A stretch of DNA of 64,000 nt. Origin: Rhynchopus sp. YZ270_cl-10. Lineage: Eukaryota > Euglenozoa > Diplonemea > Diplonemida > Diplonemidae. Where the stretch lies: the NCBI GenBank assembly GCA_964035575.1, contig OZ037853.1:466501-530500 (forward strand). Direction: 5' to 3'. Under the pieces are notes generated by a model, which searched no databases, was not told the DNA's origin, and saw only the letters and a list, made by a program, of their open reading frames with translations. Positions 34,154-43,629 of the stretch are shown here, in pieces (the first letter of the stretch is position 1; every line of letters begins with the position of its first letter). Position numbers and translations under genes: made by a program.

Positions 34154-34643
34154 TCATATGTGATGTGACAGACCAAGAGAAAAGAAACGGTTTCTAAGAT
34201 GAACCTCAGCCTCTCGTCCTCATCACCTTGATCGTCATCAAACAAAAGATGCCTTCAACCTCTCCCCTCTTTTCCAGCCTAATGCTAACTTTGGGGGAGG
34301 GGGGAAAAAAGTGAACCGACGGAAAAAAAAAAAAAAAAACGAAAAAAAAAATTTCCCTCCGGGAAGGGGTCCAGGGTTTTCGCTTATCTTCATGGAAAAA
34401 ATTTTCCCCCAAAATCGTGAAGATATGTCCAAAAAGGGGTCAAAAAAATTTTTTTCGCGCTCCGCGCGAAAAGGTCCGTTCATTTCGCGTAAATACGTGA
34501 TGACGTGGGATGGTAACGTACATCAAGAACCAAACCAACCCTTTTCTCACGTTTTTCCACGTCAAGCCCTCGCATTAGGTTCTCTCTAGTGAACGAAACC
34601 TTCCCTCAGGACAAGAAGAAACGGCGGTTAATATCAAAACTTT

Positions 34644-34772
34644 CTGGCGAAGCCACGGTACGCAACATTTCAAAATTTGTGACCTAAAACCGAACATTTT
34701 TACAGCCAAACTATGGTAGAGGTCTGTGGGCTGCCAGTTTTTGAGCTGCGCCGCAGGCGCACGGTGGGCTAC
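34644..34772 (-). repeat. Two-hairpin cassette, copy 3
   Basis: Minus orientation: GTAGCCCACCGTG and the GCGCCTGCGGCGC hairpin at the 34772 end, spacer with CATAGTTTGGCTG, and GTTGCGTACCGTG plus TGGCTTCGCCAG at the 34644 end. It abuts the acidic open frame at 34775-35010. Confidence 0.75.
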
Positions 34773-34774
34773 CT

Positions 34775-35010
34775 TTTTAATTTTTGCCGGCAAGGGGGGT
34801 GCATCATTGAGTCCCTGAAACAAGTCTCCATCGTCACCGCCACCGCCATCGCAATCGCTATCTTCGCTTTCCTCTTTAACATCAACAGATGCAACACTGC
34901 TCTCTGTATCTTCAGAGATCAGAACTTCTCCAACACTCGATGTCTCGTCGACTGACAGATCCTCCTCCTCCTCGAACCCAGTGGTGGGGGCCGCAGTATG
35001 CACTGCTGTG
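34775..35010 (-). other. Acidic open frame, possible exon
   Basis: On the minus strand a frame without ATG reads GFEEEEDLSVDETSSVGEVL and goes on with a Ser/Asp/Glu-rich stretch and NDAPPLPAKIKK, after a possible acceptor GACACAG near 35010. It ends where the hairpin cassette begins (AAAAAG/GTAGCC). Composition is coding-like and unlike the surrounding repeats. It may be a last exon, or part of the HIND gene upstream, but no in-frame join to that gene was found. Confidence 0.3.
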
Positions 35011-35317
35011 TCCTTCTTTTAATCTCCCTTCCTCCTGAAGATGCGGGCGCAGGTGCCCACATCTCCAGGACAAAAGGTACCCACGGCATACCACAGGCAG
35101 AGAACCCCCCATCCCAAAAAACCCCCATTTTTAAGGCTGAACCGACGAACCAACGGATAAATAAAAAAAATAATAAATAAAAGTGAACCGACGAACCAAC
35201 GGTTAGCATTAGGCCTGCCTCTTTTCAACACCCACAAAAAAAAAATAAAAATAGATACAATTCCATTTTTTTCCCCCCGCAGAACGACCCTGCTTTCATG
35301 TTCCCCCTCTCGACCTC

Positions 35318-36118
35318 TTATAATTGGTGGAGCGGCCTCAGCCCGATCTGCTTCCGCAGTGTGTTTGTAGCGCTGATGGAGAGGTGTGTGTTCCACTGCC
35401 AGCCTTTGAAGTTTGCAGTGTGGATGTGGTCTTTGCCGAGGAGCAGACGTTCTGTGCGGGCGGAGATCTGTGCAGTTGGTGCCGTGCCGGACCTATGTGC
35501 CAGATACTCGTCATCCCATTGACCAGACGCACGGACGTGCCCAGTACCTATCCGTGCGTCCAGCTTGAGCCCCTTCGTGAAGGTGTCAACGCTACTATCT
35601 ACTGCCTTCGGGTCGAAGATCTCGTCGCTCGCAGTACGCTCCTCAGCCTCGTGCAGTGGCCGTAGCCCCAACGAAGCGCGCAGTTCGTTCGTCGCATCCA
35701 CAGTAAGCACCTCGTTGAACTCGCCAGGACCCACCTTCGCAGCCGTGTCTGGTTTGTCTGCTTCAGCATGCAGAGGTTTCAACCCAAGCTTGAGCCGCAG
35801 TGCATTAGTGTCATCGACAGAAAGCGACAAAGACCCTTTGAAGCCGTCCGGTGGTGGTGGTGGCGGTGTGGCGTGCAGTGGTGCCAATCCGAGCGATGCA
35901 CGGAGCGCGTTTGTCTCGTCGACAGACATGGACTCGCGGAACTCCGTTTTCGCGGGTGCTCCCGTCGTGGCAACAGCAGAACCCACCGCAGCTTCGGGGG
36001 CTGCAACCCGCATCCGTTTCCGAGCGCGCCCCTCACCGCTATCGGGTGTATCGCTCCTCTCCCTCCGCTCTCGCATGGTCTCCTCCTCGCCTTCGGACTG
36101 CGGTGGCGTCCTTCCCAT
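35318..36118 (-). CDS. Protein with four HIND (Hub1-binding) motifs, SART1/Snu66-related
   Basis: A 266-residue protein from ATG 36118 (MGRTPPQSEGEEETMRERRE), with a basic nuclear-signal-like stretch RARKRMRV at 31-38. Four repeats fit the HIND element known from Snu66/SART1 and Prp38 (x-L-S-x-E-E-T-N-x-L-R-x-x-L-G-L-K-P-L): MSVDETNALRASLGLAPL (about 64-81), LSVDDTNALRLKLGLKPL (99-116), LTVDATNELRASLGLRPL (138-155) and LSISATNTLRKQIGLRPL (246-263). HIND elements bind the ubiquitin-like modifier Hub1/UBL5 without covalent linkage in the spliceosome. Snu66 usually has one or two and is much longer, with a conserved C-terminal part that is missing here. A pyrimidine tract lies directly before the ATG (36120-36170). 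An upstream ATG at 36196 is in frame but would run through that tract. Confidence 0.8.
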   Translation of the reverse strand: MGRTPPQSEGEEETMRERRERSDTPDSGEGRARKRMRVAAPEAAVGSAVATTGAPAKTEFRESMSVDETNALRASLGLAPLHATPPPPPPDGFKGSLSLSVDDTNALRLKLGLKPLHAEADKPDTAAKVGPGEFNEVLTVDATNELRASLGLRPLHEAEERTASDEIFDPKAVDSSVDTFTKGLKLDARIGTGHVRASGQWDDEYLAHRSGTAPTAQISARTERLLLGKDHIHTANFKGWQWNTHLSISATNTLRKQIGLRPLHQL

Positions 36119-36199
36119 TGTGTAAAGGAGGTGGGGGGAGGGGAGGGGGGGAAGGGGGGAAGGGGGAGCTCCGCTGATGGGGATGGGTGTTGCCATAGC

Positions 36200-38700
36200 A
36201 AAGTGTGGGAGAATACAATTGGGATTCACATCCTTTCAATTCAGGAACACAGAAAGAACACAGAAAACAGAAGGCAGCGAGAGAGAGAGAAGTGTCACAT
36301 GACGTGCTCGTCATGGCCAGGACAGTAATATGACAAGTGAAAATGTACCCCTCTGTACGGCAGGTGCCACCCAGGTACTCAGGTTAAACTGCGCCAAATT
36401 CCAAAATTTCAGGCCAAATCAGGTGGGTGCAGTACGACAAAATTAAAACTGAGGGGGGCATGTGAAGGGGCATTTTCTCATTCACCAGACACACATGAAA
36501 GAAAGCTGGGAAAAGACATAAACGACACGGAAGAAGGCAAAACAAAACAAAAATAAAAGAAGACCATAGTCCACCTGGAAGAGTTCTGAACATAAAAACC
36601 GTTTTTTTGAATAATAAACAGGACCATGTCCTGCCACTGCTTGAAAAGGGGGGATTTTTTTTCTGAAAAGTTTTAACATGCCATGGAAAGCATACAATTG
36701 AAAGAAGCACAACCCGCGGCACCAATCTCCCTATTTTGTGGGTCTCACCACGTAACTAAAACTGCAAACGAGGCAAACAGCTGCACCAATGTGCACAGAA
36801 GCCCTCATAACCGCAGCCAACCTCTAAGCTGGGTAGGCTACAATGAACGAATTTGCACACCAACAAACACATGGGGCCACATTCTGCGCAAGAATTACCC
36901 CTGTTATCAAACCAACAAATGCAACAAATAAAGTACCGTATTCGTACAAAAAAAAAATATCGACTTGGTGTGGCCCGCCCCAAAATAAAGTCAAAAAAAT
37001 GTACTTCTAATGTACTTCTAATGTATGGTAAAAAAAGGGGGGTAAAAAATTTTTTCCCACCCATACTGGCATAGTCAGTGTGCATAATAAAAGGGTCCCG
37101 AGCTTTCCCCCCGCAAAAAGCGGTCGCTGCGCGCGCTTCGCGCGCGCGACTCCCTGCCAGTGCAATAAGGTGAGGCTCTTTCTCACCTGATGCACAAAAT
37201 CGTGAAAGGCGGGTGGGGACGGTGAACCACAAGTCGTAGTGGGTGTCAGCCTTCTTATCAGTAACCTCAGTGCATCTATAAAAGAAGAGGCGGTCATGAC
37301 ATCCAAAGGTTCCAGGCGAAGCCACGGTACGCAACATTTCTGAATGGTTATTTCCCTCCCTCCCGCCAAAGCCCGAGGGACCCTTGAGGGAGGTCAGGGC
37401 TCCCCGAGGGCCGAAGGCCCGAGGGAAGCCCTGACCTCCCGAAAGGAGTCCCGAGGGCCAAGGGAGGGTGGGATGTAACTTTGTGCCCCGATCCGTGGCT
37501 TTTTGTGCCCGACTGTCTTTTTTCACTTTTTGCCTGTAAAAACCATGTATAAGGGGTGCAGCATGGGGGCACGGGTGCACCACATAGTACCCCACACATG
37601 GCTATTGCACGCCAAATTGCCCTCAAATTGCCCGGAATGCCGCGCATGGGGCAATTTGGACCGTTTTGAGACCGATTTTCGCGTCCAAAATTTTTTTTTT
37701 CGGAGGGACCCTCCGAATTTCGAAGGGTCCCTTCGAAATTTCGGCGGGAGGGTACGGAAAGCCACAGGGAGGGGTACAAAAATGTTGCCATAAAATGGTG
37801 CTGTCGTTCGTAATTAACGTCACTTTCCGTAAATTTTACTTACGTATTTCGCTAAAAACGAAAGCTTCTGGCGAAGCCACGGTACGCACCATTTCAAAAA
37901 AAATGCGCTTATAATTGAACATTTTACAGCCAAACTATGACATGAGAAGAGTGCAAGCTTGCGCCGCAGGCGCACGGTACGCTACTTTTCTTCTTTCGCT
38001 ATGCCACATGCTTCCTTTTACAGTAAAATAAAAGAAAATTGTCATCTGAAAATAGAGTTCTGTGGGGGGGTAAGGTGAGGGGTGGGCTCCGCACCAAACC
38101 TGAAAATAGCCTGTAAAACTGATACATGCATTTTAGGTCTAAAATACTCATTTCTCAGCGCAAAATGACCCCATCACAGCACGCACGGACTCCCGAGAAT
38201 CGGGAAAGAAATTTTTTTTTCTCGATTTTTTGTGGGCAAAAATTGGCCGAAAATTTTTTCGCCCCCCCGGACCATGTGTGTTTGGGCAATGTGATTCCGA
38301 TGCCCGATTTGAGAAATTCTCAGAATCCGAGAAAAATTTCTATGGGTTTTTTGTACAGGGGGGTTTTTTTTTTCTATGGGTTTTTTGTGTAGGATTTTTT
38401 TTTTCCCCTAGGGATTTTCTCATAGGCTTTTTGCATATGGTGTGACCCCACCACGTTCCGCAATCGGTCCGGAAAGTCCAAAAAAGGAGAAGAAAAAAAA
38501 AGAAAAAAAAAAAAAGTCCCGTACCGTTTGCCTGCGGCGCTCGATCCAGAATATCACTGATCGATTTATGATCCGGTTTCGTTTCGGCCACACAGTGTCA
38601 CTGGGGAAAGGTATGCAGTCTGTGACCACACGATACGTAATGATAACCCACAATTCCTCCTCACCCAAATCAACATCATTCAGAACAGAACATCCCAATC
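36200..38700. other. Repeat-dense intergenic DNA
   Basis: It holds the repeat pair 36970-37025 (also 39695-39745; TGTACTTCTAATGTACTTCT), the composite repeat 37085-37335 (partner 1360-1615), a cassette copy at 37868-37985, inverted runs in 37375-37450 (GAGGGAGGTCAGGGC and its reverse) and several homopolymer tracts. No gene recognised. Confidence 0.6.
37868..37985 (-). repeat. Two-hairpin cassette, copy 4
   Basis: Minus orientation, about 118 bp, with both hairpins and both tags intact (the second tag reads GGTGCGTACCGTG). The 80 bp on its 5' plus side (ATGTTGCCATAAA..., AAAACGAAAG) are shared with 1625-1711, so copies 1 and 4 belong to one larger repeat. Confidence 0.78.
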
Positions 38701-38705
38701 CAAAA

Positions 38706-39156
38706 ATGTCTCTGTGGTCTCATGTGGTTGAAGGTGAGTCGACGAAGGTGACGGGGAATGTGACGTTTGGCACATCTTCCATCCTGCAGTGCCTCTGCAC
38801 TACGGTGTTGGTCTCGGGAAAAGGTGTTCTCGGGACAACCCTGGCGTCCCTTCGTGTTGCAGACGAATCAGGTTATCCCTATAAGTTTGGGAAGCGTGCG
38901 CGATAAACAGCTTGTAGGCTGCCGATGCAACCAGGGTTGTTTCCAGGGGGGGTCGGGGGGGGTCACTGACCCCCCCCAGAATCTGGCACGGTGCGCTGGT
39001 CAGCCTCACCCCCCTGTAAAAAATTACATATTTTCCCCCGAACTACACGTTTTCCACCCACCACCAGTGTTGGCACTGGTGAAGAGCGACAACACCCGCA
39101 CCGACTACACCACGTGGAACGGTGATGGGAGTGTGAAAAAAGATTTGGCGAAATAA
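38706..39156 (+). CDS. Possible two-exon small protein, nucleoplasmin-like N-terminus
   Basis: Exon 1 38706-38871 (ATG; MSLWSHVVEGESTKVTGNVT) and exon 2 39068-39156 join in phase 1 (donor TCAG/GTTATC, acceptor CCACCAG/TG) to give 84 residues. The beginning resembles the nucleoplasmin-like fold of plant HD2 and some FKBPs (M-x-F-W-G-x-x-V-x-x-G-x-x-x-x-V), and W-N-G-D-G-S-V near the end fits the corresponding W-K-N-G-S-V of that family. The family's usual acidic tail is missing. Only this gene is on the plus strand. The last few codons and the stop (TTGGCGAAATAATAAAAG) lie in sequence that also precedes other cassette copies, so the 3' end may be repeat-derived. Without splicing the first exon would stop after FGKRAR. 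Low certainty. Confidence 0.35.
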
Positions 39157-39162
39157 TAAAAG

Positions 39163-39284
39163 TAGCGTACCGTGCGCCTGCGGCGCAAGCTTACATCACA
39201 CCCTTCCCATGACATAGTTTGGCTGTACAATAGTGCAATTTTAAGCGCAATTTTAGAAATGTTGCGTACCGTGGCTTCGCCAGG
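39163..39284 (+). repeat. Two-hairpin cassette, copy 5
   Basis: Plus orientation, 122 bp, both hairpins and both GT(A/T)GCGTACCGTG tags intact, ending in CGCCAG. It begins a few bases after the putative stop codon at 39156. Confidence 0.8.
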
Positions 39285-39289
39285 AACCT

Positions 39290-40880
39290 TTGGGTACCAT
39301 GGCCACCGTTTCTTTACCTGTTTCATACCCGCACAGAAGCTACATACCACCATGATATTCTGAAGCTTTGGGGTATGGGGTTTTCTTGGTGAGATCGAGG
39401 CTTCGTCGAGAAAGCTCGGAATACACCCAAAAACCCTTGAAAGACCATTTTTTCCCGGCGGAAAAAAAAATTTTTTTGGGAAAAAAATTGACCCCCCCCG
39501 AGAAAAAAAAACGAGATCCTAGAAACAACCCTGGATGCAACCCAAAAAAAAAAGTCCCATGTAAAAAACCCATAGAAATTTTTGTGATGCCCACCCCCAA
39601 ATTCTCGAAAAAAGGGTGTGATGCCCATACACACATGCCCCGGACCCCCCAAAAAAAGTCACCTATAAAAAAAAGTTTTTTTTCCCTTAATCACGCCTAA
39701 AATAAAGTCAAAAAAATGTACTTCTAATGTACTTCTAATGTACCCCAAAAACCGGGTTTCGGGCCACACCATCGACCGTAAAAAAAGTGTCGAACTTCCA
39801 GAAAAATCCTGAAAAGGTCGGACATTATTACGGTCGATAATTTGTACGAATACGGTAAATGACTTTGCCTTTGTGGTTTTACTAGGTGGCTTCACCAAGT
39901 AAAACCATTGGTCTGCAACGGTGAAACCACAAGTCAAGTCAATTACTTCAAGTCGTGTGATGGGGAGAGAATAACACATTTCCGTTTAAGGTTTGCAACA
40001 CCACACGGCGCCACAGTCAGCGTGGCATGTCAGCATGAGATTGCATATGACACGGTAAAAAACGATTGCATGTTAAGAACATCACATGGCATGATGACAG
40101 GTCAGAACAGCGACACATCATATTGTCATATTACATTTTGCATGTCATTCTGACGTGTCACGCTGACATGAAGCATTGTGCGTGCTCGTCTGATGTGGGG
40201 AGGGGGTCACGACACACACTGTAATGCCACTTACAAAGCTAAGAGCCTGTTGACGACACACATTGATACGTGGCATGTACTGTAGACATCTAGGATGTGC
40301 TCCATTACTGGGTTTTTTCTTCTTTTTTTGAAAACTTGGTTGTATTAGTGTAGACACCCCGGAGGATGAACTCCACTATAAGCTTTTTTTCTTTTTGCAT
40401 CGTTCAAATATTTCATGTTCGTTGATGCGTGTAACGCATGTACACAGGTCACGTCACTCTGAAATAACAAATATAAATGAAAAACTATAAACAACAAAGC
40501 CAGCCACGGTTTTTTTCTTCACAGGATCCTTAAAAGAGAGCAAATAGAAGCAGCACGCTTTGCAGGAGGTGTCAGAATACTTTTTCTCATATATTTTGTT
40601 TGGGATTTGTTTGTATTTGTACAGAGAAAAAAGTGAAGTTGAGAGTGCAAAGCGAGAAAAAAATTGTGTCAGTACCGGATATTGCTTTAAAAAAAATAAA
40701 AAAAAGTGAGCAAAAAATCGGTTTAAAAATCGGTAAGAATAGGTACACCTCACACATTTCCCTCAAAAGCAGGGATGGAGCGTGGTACTCTGACCCGGTT
40801 TCAAAACCGGGAAAAAAAAAAAAAAAGTGGATTTCGGCGAAATACCCGGTTTGGAAAAAAAAAAAAAAAGTAAAATCAGG
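39290..40880. other. Intergenic DNA, no gene recognised
   Basis: It contains the repeat at 39695-39745, an inverted-repeat relation between TTTGTACGAATACGGTA (about 39840) and TACCGTATTCGTACAAA (about 36930), and the TTTGAAAACTTGGT motif at about 40330. Confidence 0.5.
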
Positions 40881-41744
40881 ATTTTGACAAGTGGGATTTT
40901 GCGTTTTTTGGTAGGATCTCAGTTGTGGGTCTCAGCCCATACAGTGGGTCGAGCCCTCCCAGTGCGAGTTCGCACATGAAAAGGCCGATGTTCGCATTTT
41001 TTGGGCCAATCTCGGCCAGTGGTGGGGTCGATGTGCAAAAATGGACAAATTTTGCACAGTGAACAATACTCCCGTCGTCTCACCATGTCTCCACCCACAT
41101 GCACAGGAATGAAAGGTGTCCAAACCTTTCCTCAAAATAGTATCGTTTGCCTCGGCGCTTCTCATATTTTTTTCAGAATGTGGTTACGCCGAACAGTTTT
41201 CGATCACAGAAGTTGCGTACCGTGCCTGCGGCGCTGTCACCGTTGGTCTTACCGACTATGCGACTAAAGGAGTGCGGCTGAGAAACTTTCCCGGAGGGAA
41301 AGGGAAAAAATGATGATGGTGGAGAACCCTGATATAAATGCCCGAAAAATGAAAAAAAGGGGGAGTGGCGAGCTTGTCACAGGAGTTTTCGCGCGCAGCG
41401 CGAAAAATTTTTTTTGGACCAAAAAACCCCCAAACCGGGTCAAACCGGGTCGTTTTCCAAAATACCCAATCCACGCTCCAACACTGCTCAAAAGCAAAAA
41501 AAAAAAAAAAAAAAAAACCCTCCCTCTTTCCCAGGGATGTTGCTAAACCGCGTAGTGGAATTCCAAAATCCTTGAGAGGTCGTTTTTTTTACGGGAAATT
41601 TTACGTGGGGAAGTCGTTTTTTTTACGGGAAATTTTACGCGGGAAATCCTTTTTTTTTCCGGGAAATTTTGAGGAGTCTTTTTTTTTTTACGGGAAAATT
41701 CTGTAGGGTTGACCCGGGAGGCTGTACCTTCAATTTTTTTTTTT

Positions 41745-41862
41745 GCCTGCGGCGCCATTTTTCATTTTTTGCTCCGCAAAAAGGGTTCGTTGAGTGACTG
41801 CTCTGTGGTGTAAATAGCTATATTTTTACACCGTACCCTAATTTTTTTCGCCTGCGGCGCCA
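41745..41862 (-). repeat. Short cassette between two GCCTGCGGCGCC hairpins
   Basis: Reverse-orientation counterpart of 9778-9890, with GGGTTCGTTGAGTGA and AATAGCTATATT in the spacer. Confidence 0.7.
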
Positions 41863-42072
41863 TTTTATATTATTTTTTTTTGCTTCGCAAAAAAAAATTC
41901 AGTTCCGTATGTTCCCGATGGTACTTGTCTTCTGAAGGAAAAGTACAAAGTGAACGTGGGGGCAGTTTGCGTAGTTGCAAACTTTGCTGCATGTTGTGAC
42001 CCCACCATTTGACGGACGGAGCACGTCGAACCCAATAAGGAGTGAGAAAGAAGGATATGGCCAAAGAAAAAA

Positions 42073-42195
42073 GTAGCGTACCGTGCGCCTGCGGCGCAAG
42101 CTTGCATTACACCCTTCTTATGACATAGTTTGGCTGCGAAAAAAGTGCAATTTTAAGCGCAATTTTGAAATGTGGCGTACCGTGGCTTCGCCAGA
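42073..42195 (+). repeat. Two-hairpin cassette, copy 6
   Basis: Plus orientation, 123 bp: GTAGCGTACCGTG, first hairpin, AAGCTTGCATTACACCC, CATAGTTTGGCTG, AATTTTAAGCGCAATTTT, then GTGGCGTACCGTG, second hairpin and CAG. Very close to copies 1, 4 and 5. Confidence 0.8.
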
Positions 42196-43629
42196 ACGCG
42201 GTTTTTTCGAAGTTTTCTTGGAAAATGGGGACACTCTCGCACGGGTTTTGTAGGCTGCACCGGTAGTGCACTCCCCGTCTTTGGTTGCTGTTGAACAAGG
42301 ATTCTCTCTCCTGACTACATCTACGCAAAGAGACGCCACCGCCTTTCTCACAGCACTATTGAGAAGCTGATGGTTCTTCATGAACAGGCACCGAGTTTAA
42401 CAACGAAAAGATGGGGAATATTCTTGAACACGCTGTTGCCTTGTTTCTCAGCACAAGCGTAACAGGTTCAAGAGAAAACGGAGGTGTTCCTGCTGATGGC
42501 GGAGGAGTTGGAAGACTTCGCTCCCCGTATTTGCTTTCGGAATTGAGCTTCTGAGGACCTTTTTCGCGCGCAGCGCGAATTTTTTTTTCTCCAAAACTGG
42601 TGCTTTCGGAAGTCGGTCAACGACCTGTCAATATCAGGGGGTGTGTGTATAGAGTCCCTGTGTCAGCGACCTGTCAGCGACCTGTCAATATCGACCCCTC
42701 CCGGAGCACCAAAAACGAAAGAAATTGGACGTGGGGTTCTCAAAATTTTCGGGGAAAACGGCATATTTAGCGATAAGTGTGTTCGAAACGTATCATGTGG
42801 GCAAAAAAATTATGATTTTCACCACCAGACATGGGCCAGGGTCGAAAAATGTACCTTTTTCCCGTGTAAAAAAACCCGTAAAAAAACCCGAATTCCAAGC
42901 CCAAAAAGTGCGATTTTCGTAACTGTTTAGCGTCAGGTCTGCTCTTTCCCTCCCTCCCTCTGAAAAATAAGCTCCTCGACAAGCTAGGTATTGAGTAAAT
43001 CCGAAGACCGCGTTTGCCTAAAAGGACAATTCTCTCGCTCACCTATTTAAGGGTCGAGATCTCGTTCGTTAACGGAATCAACCAGACAAATCACTCCACC
43101 AACCAGGAGCGGCCATGCACCACCACACAATGGATTTAGAACAGCTCAGTTAACAGCTCCGTTAACCCTGGCAAAACTTTGTCCATTAGCTTGTAGCTTC
43201 CCTTGCATCACCACGGAGAGCATCGTGACCCTATCAGGCAAAATCTTTGGGGGTTCAGGCGTCAACATCAGGACCACAAATGGATTGAGAAAAAGAATTG
43301 ATGAAACCACAAAAAAAAAATTGAGACGCACACAGACACAACACAACACGGTATTCCTAATAACAAAAAAACAAAGCAAATAACATGTAAAAAAAAAACA
43401 CTCCTCTACTCTCAGTGGCGAACGGTACTGAGAATTGTTCACTAAAATAAAATGTATCCATTTTTCCACATCGACCGAGAAGGCCGAGATTGGCCCAAAA
43501 AAAAAAAAAATGCGAATATCAGCCTTTTCGTATGCGAACTCGCACCTGGAGGGTTTGACCCACTGTCAAGGCTGAGACCCACAACTGAGATCCTATCAAA
43601 AAAAAAACGCAAAATCTCACGCAAGAAGA

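Larger units (their letters stand above)
40890..43620. mobile_element. Possible 2.7-kb element with about 175-bp inverted ends
   Basis: The segment 40890-41063 (TTTTGCGTTTTTTGG, GGATCTCAGTTGTGGGTCTC, GGGCCAATCTCGGCC, GTCGATGTG) is found in inverted form at about 43438-43620. The 2.4 kb between them contains cassette copies, a short hairpin cassette and repeats but no transposase-like frame. It may be a non-autonomous transposon or two independent repeat copies that happen to face each other. Confidence 0.45.
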
